Shown: one piece after another, positions 7,910 through 14,205 of the stretch
Layout of the letters: each line of letters starts with the position of its first letter
How positions within the stretch are numbered: position 1 is the first letter of the stretch
From: Ascidiaceihabitans sp.
Lineage (GTDB): Bacteria; Pseudomonadota; Alphaproteobacteria; Rhodobacterales; Rhodobacteraceae
Direction: 5' to 3'
Length of the DNA: 14,410 nucleotides
Assembly: GCA_023301665.1 (NCBI GenBank)
Contig: JALZUL010000077.1
Location: 1-14,410, forward strand
Made by a program: the position numbers and the translations under genes
The notes under the pieces: generated by a model
The model's database searches: none
Told to the model about the DNA's origin: nothing
What the model saw: the letters and a program-made list of their open reading frames with translations, nothing else

Positions 7910-8599
7910 TTACGACTTTAGCCAAAGGGCGGCATCGCCCAGCTCTTTGGCTACATACGCTTTGTGCTTTTCTGCTTCATCTTGGGTCAAGCGAGAAGGC
8001 AAAGGATTTGGTCGCGGCTTTGGCGTCCAAGCGCTACCTGTTTCACCTGTTTTTGCCGTGGCAACTGTCGACAATCCAAAATCAGGCTGACGGCCTCCAA
8101 TTAACTCTAGATAAACCTCGGCCAGAATTTCACTGTCCAACAAGGCGCCGTGTAAATCACGTTCAAAATTCGTAATCCCAAACCGGCGGCACAATGCATC
8201 TAAAGAGGCAGGCGAGCCCGGAAACTTTTTACGTGCTATTAGCAACGTATCCAAAGCGCGGTCCATAGGGATTTCAGGCAGGTTCATCCATTTTAATTCT
8301 GCGTTCAAAAACTTCATATCAAACGCGGCGTTATGGATGATCAGTTTTGAATCTTGGATAAAGTCCAAGAATTGTTGCCCAACAGCGGCAAACTTAGGTT
8401 TATCTCGTAAAAAATCATCACCTAGCCCGTGCACTTGAAATGCCTCATCCGGCATTGAGCGCTCGGGATTGATATATTCGTGAAAGGTACGCCCAGTGGG
8501 AACATGCCCGTCTAATTCAAGCGCACCGATTTCAACAATTCGGTCACCAGAAAAGGGGTCAAAGCCTGTTGTCTCAGTATCAAGAACAATTTCACGCAT
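7910..8599 (-). CDS. dnaQ: DnaQ, DNA polymerase III epsilon subunit (proofreading exonuclease)
   Basis: DnaQ is the 3'-5' exonuclease that proofreads for the replicative polymerase. The 229 residues contain the DEDDh catalytic set: D7 and E9 in the ExoI motif LDTETTG, D94 in ExoII (HNAAFDMKFL), and H150 and D155 in ExoIII (HGALLDSE). The C-terminal segment (about 175-229) is basic and proline-rich, ending in an alpha helix, as in the tail that binds the polymerase alpha subunit. Its start ATG overlaps the 3' end of coaE by eight bases (ATGCGTGA), so translation is probably coupled. It is the last gene of the leftward maf-aroE-coaE-dnaQ operon, and it lies about 2.2 kb from the predicted replication origin. 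Its final codons form half of a strong hairpin shared with secB. Confidence 0.96.
   Translation of the reverse strand: MREIVLDTETTGFDPFSGDRIVEIGALELDGHVPTGRTFHEYINPERSMPDEAFQVHGLGDDFLRDKPKFAAVGQQFLDFIQDSKLIIHNAAFDMKFLNAELKWMNLPEIPMDRALDTLLIARKKFPGSPASLDALCRRFGITNFERDLHGALLDSEILAEVYLELIGGRQPDFGLSTVATAKTGETGSAWTPKPRPNPLPSRLTQDEAEKHKAYVAKELGDAALWLKS
7919..7953. terminator. Bidirectional hairpin at the secB/dnaQ junction
   Basis: TAGCCAAAG (7919-7927) pairs exactly with CTTTGGCTA (7945-7953). Inside, GGCG (7928-7931) pairs with CGCC (7936-7939) around a GCAT loop, leaving a small bulge on one side. It lies in the last codons of dnaQ and just past the secB stop. There is no long T run on either side, so it is not a textbook intrinsic terminator; it may end either transcript alone or with Rho, or shield the 3' ends. 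Confidence 0.55.
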
Positions 8600-9182
8600 T
8601 GTCTAACCTTTGTCGAATTTCAATAAGAACCTTTTGAACCTGCGCACGTGCATTTTCTATTGTGTCCGTTTCAATGACAAAATCAGCGCGATCCCGTTTT
8701 TCGTCCGGTGGCATTTGTTTGCGTCTTATCGCTTCAAATTGCTCTTTAGACATAGTGCCCCGCGCCATGACACGCTGTTCTTGAATTTCAGGTGTCGTCC
8801 ATGCACAGACCACCGCATCCATAAGGGACTCGCCACCTGTTTCGAAAAGAAGTGGGATGTCGTAGACAAGAATGTCACTTTTAGCGTTTTGTACAAAATC
8901 GGTGCGATCTTGTACTAGAAGGGGATGCACAATCTGCTCGATCCGTTCCAATGCGCTATGATCATTTGAAATCACTTCACGCAATTTCTCACGCGAGACG
9001 CTATTATCAACAACCGCTTCGGGGAAATTTTGCTGCATCGGCAAAACAGCAAGGCCGGCTTTTGAATACAGCCGATGTACCGCCGCATCAGCATCCCAAA
9101 CATCGCATCCAAGATCAGCAAACATTGCAGCGGTTGTTGATTTGCCCATTCCGATGGAACCGGTCAGTCCTAATTTAAACAT
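8592..9182 (-). CDS. coaE: CoaE, dephospho-CoA kinase
   Basis: CoaE phosphorylates the 3'-hydroxyl of dephospho-CoA with ATP, the last step of coenzyme A synthesis, in the cytosol. The 196 residues carry the P-loop GSIGMGKST at 8-16, the substrate-binding DAD at 30-32 in a WDADAAVHRLY stretch, a DIPLLFETGGE lid-type segment near 110, and RMARGTMSKEQFEAIRRKQMP-like residues with the conserved arginine pair near 138-155. Length is normal for the family. The start ATG shares one base with the aroE stop (TAATG), so the two are translationally coupled, and the end overlaps dnaQ by eight bases. No unusual features. Confidence 0.95.
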   Translation of the reverse strand: MFKLGLTGSIGMGKSTTAAMFADLGCDVWDADAAVHRLYSKAGLAVLPMQQNFPEAVVDNSVSREKLREVISNDHSALERIEQIVHPLLVQDRTDFVQNAKSDILVYDIPLLFETGGESLMDAVVCAWTTPEIQEQRVMARGTMSKEQFEAIRRKQMPPDEKRDRADFVIETDTIENARAQVQKVLIEIRQRLDNA

Positions 9183-10015
9183 TACCGCAGTGCCGCCGCG
9201 CGTGTTGCGCTATCGACATCTGGTCGATGACCAAACCAACGCTCAAATCCAGGGACCGCTTGATGTAGAAGCATTCCAAGACCATCCACCGTAGCGCAGC
9301 CTTGTTCTTTAGCTTCACGAAGGAAGTTGGTTTGTAGCGGCGCATAAACCAAATCGGTCGCAATTGTGCCTTTACGCAAACCATCAAGCGGTACGCGCAG
9401 CTCAGGTTTACCGATCATACCAAGTGAAGTGGTGTTTACCGTTAGAACAGCTTCTTCAAGCGCATTACCAGCTTGGACCCAATCGACAACTTGTAGCCGG
9501 TTACCAAAGTCACTTACTAATTTTTCCGCCCGTACACGTGTGCGGTTGGTAATGAAAATTTCTGGTACACCTGCGTCTAGCAAAGAAGCCACAACAGCAC
9601 GCGCCGCACCGCCGGCACCAAGCACAACCGCTGGCCCAGCTTTTGGTACCCATTGTGGTGCGCCAGCTTTGAGATTTTCGATAAACCCATAGCCATCCGT
9701 ATTATCTGCATGAAGTTTACCATCCTTGCGAAAGATAAGTGTATTCGCGGCACCAATTAGGGTTGCGCGGTCAGTCACAAGATCAGCAATTTCTAGCACT
9801 GCTTCTTTATGCGGAGCAGTCACATTGATACCTACAAAACCCATTTTTGGGAGCGTCGTTAAGACATCACGCAGATCATCCGCTTTAATATCCATGGGAA
9901 TATAAAACCCGGGAAGGCCATACGTTTTTAACCAATGTCGATGCAACTGTGGCGATTTTGACTGCGCTATTGGCGATCCGATAACACCGGCCAATGGAAT
10001 TTTCTTTAAGCTCAT
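9182..10015 (-). CDS. aroE: AroE, shikimate dehydrogenase
   Basis: AroE reduces 3-dehydroshikimate to shikimate with NADPH in the pathway to chorismate and the aromatic amino acids. The 277 residues have the shikimate-binding GSPIAQSKSP motif at 13-22, the catalytic Lys70 in NVTAPHK, Asp107 in ADNTDG, the nucleotide-binding GAGGAAR at 133-139, an NRT at about 157-159 that suits NADPH, a DLVYAP segment, and the C-terminal DGLGMLLHQAVPGFERWFG. Length is normal. The start ATG overlaps the maf stop by four bases (ATGA) and the end overlaps coaE by one, so this gene lies in a tight operon. It is transcribed leftward, away from the predicted origin. Confidence 0.97.
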   Translation of the reverse strand: MSLKKIPLAGVIGSPIAQSKSPQLHRHWLKTYGLPGFYIPMDIKADDLRDVLTTLPKMGFVGINVTAPHKEAVLEIADLVTDRATLIGAANTLIFRKDGKLHADNTDGYGFIENLKAGAPQWVPKAGPAVVLGAGGAARAVVASLLDAGVPEIFITNRTRVRAEKLVSDFGNRLQVVDWVQAGNALEEAVLTVNTTSLGMIGKPELRVPLDGLRKGTIATDLVYAPLQTNFLREAKEQGCATVDGLGMLLHQAVPGFERWFGHRPDVDSATRAAALR

Positions 10016-10605
10016 TGTTCGATCACTCCACGCAGGGTCAGAAAGGCTAACAATTCTAAAAATGGCATACCAAGGACATGAAAGTAATCCCCTTCGATGC
10101 TGTGAAATAGTCGCACGCCTTCTTCCTCTAATTTATAGGCACCTACACTGTGTTGAATACTCTCCCAATTCCGGTCGACGTACCCTTTGATAAACCCATC
10201 AGAAGCGTTGCGCATTCTAAGGCGTACTTGCCCGATGTGGCGCCAAATAGGTTTGCCCTCGTGATAAATCACGGCCGCAGACAATAACATATGACGTTCA
10301 CCACGCATTAACGTAATTTGTTCAATCGCATCCTGAGGCGTTTTAGGCTTGGATAATAGTGTGCCCTGAAAATCCAACACTTGATCGCACCCAATAACAA
10401 AAGCATCTGGGCGCTTTTGGGCGATTTTACGGGATTTAGCTTCTGCCAATGCATCAGCTATATCTCGAGGAGGCGCACCATCGGCAATTAGAGCTTCTTT
10501 TATCATTTGCTCATCAACCCGCGGGGTTTCGATTTCAAAGTCTAAGCCACCTTGACGCAGCATTTTCGCCCGTATTTCAGAACCTGAAGCTAATATGATC
10601 GGCAT
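10012..10605 (-). CDS. maf: Maf-family nucleotide pyrophosphatase
   Basis: Maf proteins hydrolyse nucleoside triphosphates to monophosphate and pyrophosphate, clearing modified or non-canonical nucleotides; some block septation when overproduced. The 197 residues show the opening ILASGSEIRAKML with the conserved S7, S9 and R12, a GCDQVL motif with the candidate catalytic D74, an SKP at 85-87, a LMRGERH segment, and the C-terminal EGDYFHVLGMPFLELL. The sequence looks closer to the YceF type than to the dTTP/UTP type, but this is a guess. It is the first gene of maf-aroE-coaE-dnaQ. The start ATG has no clear ribosome site upstream; instead a perfect DnaA box sits six bases before it and a candidate promoter lies 30-50 bases upstream, so expression may respond to DnaA at the origin. 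Confidence 0.93.
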   Translation of the reverse strand: MPIILASGSEIRAKMLRQGGLDFEIETPRVDEQMIKEALIADGAPPRDIADALAEAKSRKIAQKRPDAFVIGCDQVLDFQGTLLSKPKTPQDAIEQITLMRGERHMLLSAAVIYHEGKPIWRHIGQVRLRMRNASDGFIKGYVDRNWESIQHSVGAYKLEEEGVRLFHSIEGDYFHVLGMPFLELLAFLTLRGVIEQ

Positions 10606-10610
10606 AAGGG

Positions 10611-10619
10611 TGTGGATAA
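10611..10619 (-). promoter_or_regulatory. DnaA box (perfect consensus)
   Basis: TGTGGATAA on +, that is TTATCCACA on -, an exact match to the strong DnaA box. It lies six bases upstream of the maf start codon, in the place where a ribosome site would be expected. Confidence 0.85.
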
Positions 10620-10632
10620 ACCTGTGTCTGAG

Positions 10633-10661
10633 TTAATACTTCTTTAGTGAAGTCTTGTGAA
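10633..10661 (-). promoter_or_regulatory. Candidate sigma-70 promoter for maf operon
   Basis: On the - strand, TTCACA (10656-10661) matches the -35 consensus at five of six bases; after a 17-base spacer TATTAA (10633-10638) matches the -10 at four of six. The -35 element is part of the DnaA box TTATTCACA at 10656-10664, and the next box lies just downstream of the expected start site. This is a consensus match only. Confidence 0.5.
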
Positions 10662-10664
10662 TAA
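10656..10664 (-). promoter_or_regulatory. DnaA box (TTATTCACA)
   Basis: TGTGAATAA on +, TTATTCACA on -. It fits the relaxed consensus TTWTNCACA exactly and differs from the strict one by one base. It overlaps the candidate maf-operon -35 element. Confidence 0.7.
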
Positions 10665-10754
10665 TGGCAACTAGAGGCGCAAGAGTGGATATCTTATCTT
10701 ATCTGGTCGCTTTATTATCAATTCATCCTCTCGGGGTATGAATAACCTTTAAGC

Positions 10755-10763
10755 TGTGGATAG
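10755..10763 (-). promoter_or_regulatory. DnaA box (one mismatch), inverted with next
   Basis: TGTGGATAG on +, CTATCCACA on -, one base from consensus. With the box at 10780-10788 it forms a 9-bp perfect inverted repeat (10754-10762 and 10781-10789) around an 18-base spacer, so two DnaA molecules would face each other. Confidence 0.7.
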
Positions 10764-10779
10764 ATAGCTTATTCAAACT

Positions 10780-10788
10780 TTATCCACA
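10780..10788 (+). promoter_or_regulatory. DnaA box (perfect consensus)
   Basis: TTATCCACA on +, exact match to the strong DnaA box, in the centre of the predicted origin, just left of the AT-rich core and the 12-bp inverted repeat. Confidence 0.85.
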
Positions 10789-10805
10789 GAATAAGATGCA
10801 AATAA

Positions 10806-10852
10806 TTTCTTTTCAAGTAACCGTTTTTTAATAACTTAATCTTGAAAAGAAA
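10806..10852. repeat. 12-bp perfect inverted repeat around AT-rich core in oriC
   Basis: TTTCTTTTCAAG (10806-10817) and CTTGAAAAGAAA (10841-10852) are exact reverse complements. The 23-base spacer (10818-10840) is AT-rich, with a six-T run. It lies between a perfect DnaA box (10780-10788) and a weak one (10855-10863). The repeat may extrude as a cruciform or mark the melting region; this is inference. Confidence 0.7.
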
Positions 10853-10913
10853 GTTGTTCCACATAGCATCTAATTTGGTTTTGCACGTAAGCATAAGAGG
10901 TCGGAAAACTCAA

Positions 10914-10922
10914 TAATCCACA
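10914..10922 (+). promoter_or_regulatory. DnaA box (one mismatch)
   Basis: TAATCCACA on +, one base from consensus. It lies about 80 bases upstream of the chosen hemJ start and 28 bases before the pure pyrimidine tract. Confidence 0.6.
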
Positions 10923-10950
10923 GAAAATGTGATCCCTACTTACATCATCA

Positions 10951-10970
10951 TCCTTTTTCTTTCTTTCTTT
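10951..10970 (+). repeat. 20-base homopyrimidine tract with CTTT repeats
   Basis: Every base from 10951 to 10970 is C or T, and the last twelve are three copies of CTTT. It is followed by an AT-only stretch (10971-10979). It lies at the right edge of the predicted oriC, just before the hemJ ribosome site. It could be an unwinding or strand-bias element, or a hemJ leader; neither is shown. Confidence 0.6.
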
Positions 10971-11003
10971 ATTATATTAGGTAGCTCCGAAATGGAGACA
11001 AAT

Positions 11004-11453
11004 ATGACTGATCTACTTTCACTGGCTTACCCATGGATTAAATCCATTCATATTATTTCGGTGATTTCATGGATGGCCGGGATTTTCTATTTGCCACGTC
11101 TATTTGTGCATCATTCCGAGAAAGTACCATTGCATGGCGAAACTCATGATTTATTTTGCATGATGGAAATGAAACTTTTGAAGGTGATCATGAATCCAGC
11201 AATGATATCAACTTGGATATTTGGTCTGCTGCTGGTTTTGTCACCCGGAGTTGTCGATTGGTCAGACGTTTGGCCGTGGATCAAAGCGATCAGCGTTATT
11301 GGCATGACAGTGTTTCATATGTGGTTAGGCAAGCAGCGCAAGAATTTCATTTCTGGACGTGGCGTTCTTGAAGGTCGTCGCTATCGGATCATGAATGAAG
11401 TACCAACTGTTTTGATGATCCTCATTGTCATTTCGGTGGTCGTGAAATTCTGA
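11004..11453 (+). CDS. hemJ: HemJ, protoporphyrinogen IX oxidase
   Basis: HemJ is the inner-membrane protoporphyrinogen IX oxidase used by many alphaproteobacteria in place of HemG or HemY; it makes protoporphyrin IX, the last heme intermediate before iron insertion. From this start the protein has 149 residues, normal for the family. It shows the N-terminal WIKSIHIISVISWMAGIFYLPRLFVHH with His16 as the expected heme ligand, a MEMKLLKVIMNPAM segment near 53-66, and a KQRKNFISGRGVLEGRRYRIMNEVPT stretch before the last helix. Four hydrophobic segments are visible. I chose the ATG at 11004 because GGAG at 10994-10997 has good spacing and the length fits; a GTG at 10929 would add 25 residues encoded by origin DNA and has no ribosome site. 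It points away from oriC; rho follows after 150 bases. Confidence 0.92.
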   Translation: MTDLLSLAYPWIKSIHIISVISWMAGIFYLPRLFVHHSEKVPLHGETHDLFCMMEMKLLKVIMNPAMISTWIFGLLLVLSPGVVDWSDVWPWIKAISVIGMTVFHMWLGKQRKNFISGRGVLEGRRYRIMNEVPTVLMILIVISVVVKF

Positions 11454-11483
11454 GATCTCTTGTTGGCAATGAATGGGTTGGAT

Positions 11484-11512
11484 TGACTCGAAAGCTTAAA
11501 AATCCTATCTGA
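11484..11512 (+). promoter_or_regulatory. Candidate promoter for rho
   Basis: TTGACT (11484-11489) matches the -35 consensus at five of six bases; after 17 bases TATCTG (11507-11512) is a weak -10. It would give a leader of about 85 bases, containing a small CCCC/GGGG hairpin at 11522-11533. Rho leaders in other bacteria are autoregulated, so a leader role is plausible; the match itself is weak. Confidence 0.35.
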
Positions 11513-11603
11513 ACGTCAACGCCCCATTCGGGGATCGTGTAAAGCTTACATTTTTACCTAGATGCCAACGCGTTTTTGACGTGCATTGCGGCTGGATATA
11601 CCC

Positions 11604-12893
11604 ATGACTGATACGATCGAAACAACCGCTGAAACGCTCAACCTGGCGGATCTTAAACGCCAGACGCCCAAAGTGCTTCTATCAATGGCCGAAGAGCTAG
11701 AGATCGAAAACGCTTCTACAATGCGTAAAGGTGAGATGATGTTTCGGATTCTGCGTGAACGCGCAGATGAAGGTTGGGAAATTTCAGGCGATGGCGTTTT
11801 GGAAGTTTTGCAAGATGGTTTTGGTTTTCTTCGTTCTCCTGAAGCAAACTATTTGGCTGGACCCGATGACATTTACGTATCGCCGGATATGATCCGCAAA
11901 CATTCTTTGCGTACAGGCGATACCATTGAGGGCTTGATCAAGGCACCAGAAGAAACCGAGCGTTACTTTGCCTTAACCGAAACGAAAAAGATCAATTTTG
12001 AGGATCCTATCAAGGCCAAGCACAAGATTGCCTTTGATAACTTGACCCCACTTTACCCAGATGAGCGGATGAATATGGAGGTTGATGATCCAACGATCAA
12101 AGACCGTTCAGCTCGTATTATCGATCTGGTGTCGCCAATCGGGAAGGGACAACGTTCACTGATTGTTGCTCCGCCACGTACAGGTAAGACAGTGTTGTTG
12201 CAAAATATCGCCAACAGCATCGAAAAGAACCACCCTGAGTGCTATCTGATTGTTTTGCTGATCGATGAGCGCCCAGAGGAAGTTACGGACATGCAGCGCT
12301 CTGTTAAGGGCGAGGTAGTGTCCTCTACATTTGATGAACCAGCGACACGTCACGTGGCCGTTTCGGAAATGGTCATTGAGAAAGCTAAACGCCTTGTTGA
12401 ACACAAGCGTGATGTTGTGATCTTGCTTGACTCAATTACACGTCTTGGGCGCGCGTTTAACACGGTTGTCCCATCCTCTGGTAAGGTTCTGACCGGTGGT
12501 GTTGATGCCAATGCTCTACAACGTCCTAAGCGTTTCTTTGGTGCGGCGCGTAATATTGAAGAGGGTGGTTCATTGACGATCATTGCGACTGCTTTGATCG
12601 ATACCGGTAGCCGTATGGACGAGGTCATCTTTGAAGAATTCAAAGGGACTGGTAACTCTGAAATCGTGCTGGATCGTAAGATCGCTGATAAGCGCGTGTT
12701 CCCTGCGATAGATATTCTTAAATCTGGTACGCGTAAGGAAGAGCTTCTTGTTGATAAAATCGATCTTCAGAAAACATTTGTTTTGCGCCGTATCTTGAAC
12801 CCGATGGGTACCACAGACGCCGTAGAATTCTTGCTTTCAAAGTTGAAACAAACAAAATCAAACTCAGACTTCTTCGATTCAATGAACACGTAA
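11604..12893 (+). CDS. rho: Rho, transcription termination factor
   Basis: Rho is the hexameric RNA helicase that ends transcripts. From the ATG at 11604 it has 429 residues, near the usual length. The N-terminal Rho_N helical part (about 10-55, LKRQTPKVLLSMAEELEIENASTMRKGEMMF) leads into the cold-shock RNA-binding domain (about 60-125) with its DGFGFLR motif and IYVSP. The ATPase core has a Walker A, PPRTGKT at 190-196, Walker B VVILLDS around 271-277, the LTGGVDANALQRPKRFFGAARN Q/R-loop stretch, and a C-terminal FLLSKLKQTKSN. A TTG at 11586 would add six residues but has no better support; homologues start at the ATG. It is followed after 30 bases by mnmE. The 150 bases upstream hold a candidate promoter and are gene-free. 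Confidence 0.97.
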   Translation: MTDTIETTAETLNLADLKRQTPKVLLSMAEELEIENASTMRKGEMMFRILRERADEGWEISGDGVLEVLQDGFGFLRSPEANYLAGPDDIYVSPDMIRKHSLRTGDTIEGLIKAPEETERYFALTETKKINFEDPIKAKHKIAFDNLTPLYPDERMNMEVDDPTIKDRSARIIDLVSPIGKGQRSLIVAPPRTGKTVLLQNIANSIEKNHPECYLIVLLIDERPEEVTDMQRSVKGEVVSSTFDEPATRHVAVSEMVIEKAKRLVEHKRDVVILLDSITRLGRAFNTVVPSSGKVLTGGVDANALQRPKRFFGAARNIEEGGSLTIIATALIDTGSRMDEVIFEEFKGTGNSEIVLDRKIADKRVFPAIDILKSGTRKEELLVDKIDLQKTFVLRRILNPMGTTDAVEFLLSKLKQTKSNSDFFDSMNT

Positions 12894-12896
12894 CTT

Positions 12897-12912
12897 ATTG
12901 TTCATTAACAAT
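12897..12912 (+). repeat. AT-rich 6-bp hairpin between rho and mnmE
   Basis: ATTGTT (12897-12902) and AACAAT (12907-12912) pair perfectly around CATT. It lies in the 30-base gap after rho. The stem is AT-only apart from one G and one C, so it is too weak for a terminator; it could affect the mnmE leader. Confidence 0.3.
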
Positions 12913-12923
12913 GGGTTAGACAA

Positions 12924-14201
12924 ATGAATACAATCTTTGCCCTTGCGAGCGCCCAAGGTCGCGCTGGTGTTTCCGTCGTTCGGCTTTCGGGGCCGGAATC
13001 AAAGAATGTTGTGTCTCAATTTGTTTCCAGTTTACCCAAAGACAGGGTTGCTGGGCTACGCACATTGTCTGACGCATCAGGCGAAGCTTTGGATAAAGCG
13101 CTCGTTGTTTGCTTTGACGGGCCCCATAGCTTTACTGGTGAGGACATTGTCGAACTTCACCTTCATGGAAGTATTGCGGTCGTCCAGTCTGTTTTGCGGG
13201 TTTTGGGTGACAGTGGACTAGCGCGTTTGGCTGAGCCAGGTGAATTCACTCGCCGTGCTTTAGAGAATGGCAAGATGGATTTGGCTCAGGTTGAAGGTTT
13301 AGCGGATTTAATTGAATCCGAAACCGAAGCACAACGAAAGCAAGCACTGCGTGTTGTTTCAGGGCATTTAGGTCAACTGGTCGAGCGCTGGCGTTCCTCG
13401 TTAATACGCGCTGCGGCGCTGATTGAAGCGACGATTGATTTTGCCGATGAAGACGTGCCTGTAGATGTGTCTCCAGAAGTGATCGAACTTTTAGGCGAGG
13501 TGAAGCAAGACTTATTGCAAGAGATTGCTGGAAGTCGTGTAGCTGAGCGTATTCGCGTTGGTTTTGAGGTGGCTATTGTCGGTGAACCAAACGCAGGGAA
13601 ATCAACGCTGCTGAACGCGATGGCCGGTCGGGATGCTGCGATAACGTCTGAGATCGCAGGAACGACCCGGGATGTTATTGAAGTGCGTATGGATCTTAAG
13701 GGATTGCCAGTCACGATCCTTGATACTGCGGGATTGAGAGAGGGCAAAGATGCTGTCGAAGCATTGGGGATTGACCTCGCCTTGAAACGAGCGCGGGATG
13801 CGGACCTACGGATTTTTCTAGTCGAAGAGGGCACCGAGCTGCCTTTGCCCCAAAGCGAGGGCGATATCCGTGTTTCACCTAAGGCGGATATTTCAGGAAA
13901 AGGTGTTTCTGGAAAAACCGGTTTAGGCGTGGCCGAGCTTTTAGACAACATTCAGCAGGTTCTTAAACAAAGATCGTCACAAGCGGGCCTAGCGACCCAC
14001 GAACGTCATCGTATTTCTATGCAGAGTACTTTAGATGTCTTGAATACGGTTTTACCCTTGGTTGACCAAGGGCCCGAACATTATGATATAGCTGCAGAAG
14101 AGCTTCGTTCGGCTATTCGCGCTTTAGAAGCTTTGGTCGGCCGGATTGATGTCGAAAATCTGCTAGATGAAATTTTCTCCAGCTTTTGTCTGGGCAAGTG
14201 A
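12924..14201 (+). CDS. mnmE: MnmE (TrmE), tRNA modification GTPase
   Basis: MnmE with MnmG installs the carboxymethylaminomethyl group at U34 of certain tRNAs; it is a dimeric GTPase that uses a folate donor. The 425 residues (E. coli 454) contain the N-terminal folate-binding domain beginning IFALASAQGRAGVSVVRLSG with the EDIVELHLHGS and EPGEFTRRALENGKMDLAQ signatures, a helical domain, and an inserted G domain: Walker A GEPNAGKST at 220-228, GTTRD, and DTAG at 267-270. The G4 motif, usually NKxD, reads SPKAD at 318-322, so the guanine-reading asparagine is replaced by proline. The C-terminus ends in the conserved FCLGK with its catalytic cysteine. Length is slightly short, mainly in the G domain after the switch region. 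mnmG follows after four bases, so the two partner proteins are co-translated. Confidence 0.96.
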   Translation: MNTIFALASAQGRAGVSVVRLSGPESKNVVSQFVSSLPKDRVAGLRTLSDASGEALDKALVVCFDGPHSFTGEDIVELHLHGSIAVVQSVLRVLGDSGLARLAEPGEFTRRALENGKMDLAQVEGLADLIESETEAQRKQALRVVSGHLGQLVERWRSSLIRAAALIEATIDFADEDVPVDVSPEVIELLGEVKQDLLQEIAGSRVAERIRVGFEVAIVGEPNAGKSTLLNAMAGRDAAITSEIAGTTRDVIEVRMDLKGLPVTILDTAGLREGKDAVEALGIDLALKRARDADLRIFLVEEGTELPLPQSEGDIRVSPKADISGKGVSGKTGLGVAELLDNIQQVLKQRSSQAGLATHERHRISMQSTLDVLNTVLPLVDQGPEHYDIAAEELRSAIRALEALVGRIDVENLLDEIFSSFCLGK

Positions 14202-14205
14202 TGGA

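Larger units (their letters stand above)
10606..11003. other. Predicted chromosomal replication origin (oriC)
   Basis: This gene-free stretch is clearly AT-rich compared with its flanks. It holds five DnaA-box-like 9-mers (two exact TTATCCACA), two weaker ones (10683-10691 on -, 10855-10863 on +), a 12-bp inverted repeat enclosing an AT-rich core, and a pure pyrimidine run. Transcription diverges from it: maf-aroE-coaE-dnaQ leftward and hemJ-rho-mnmE-mnmG rightward. A parS site lies 3.4 kb away. In alphaproteobacteria such as Caulobacter the origin lies near the maf-aroE-coaE-dnaQ-secB genes. The box content is direct observation; the function as oriC is inference, but with several independent supports. 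The strand-melting element could be 10799-10853 or 10950-10980. Confidence 0.88.

Noticed and set aside
10633..10647. CtrA-type site TTAA-N7-TTAA in oriC
   Set aside because: The second half reads TTAG and the site occurs once; another TTAA pair (10828-10839) has a four-base gap. Too weak to call.
10683..10691. Extra DnaA boxes at 10683-10691 and 10855-10863
   Set aside because: Each has two mismatches to consensus; mentioned within oriC but not listed as sites.
10929..11003. Longer hemJ starting from GTG at 10929
   Set aside because: The extra 25 residues come from AT-rich origin sequence, there is no ribosome site at 10929, and the ATG at 11004 has GGAG at good spacing and gives the normal family length.
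11586..11603. Rho start at TTG 11586
   Set aside because: It adds only six residues unlike the Rho N-terminus; the ATG at 11604 fits the family start.
12346..12362. Other CACGTG sequences as extra parS copies (for example in rho, aroE, coaE and the DM13 gene)
   Set aside because: The flanking bases do not match TTTCACGTGAAA; only 14207-14222 fits.
13373..13951. 192-codon open frame on the - strand within mnmE
   Set aside because: It is antisense to a clear MnmE coding region, serine- and arginine-rich in the way typical of a shadow frame, and matches no recognisable domain.
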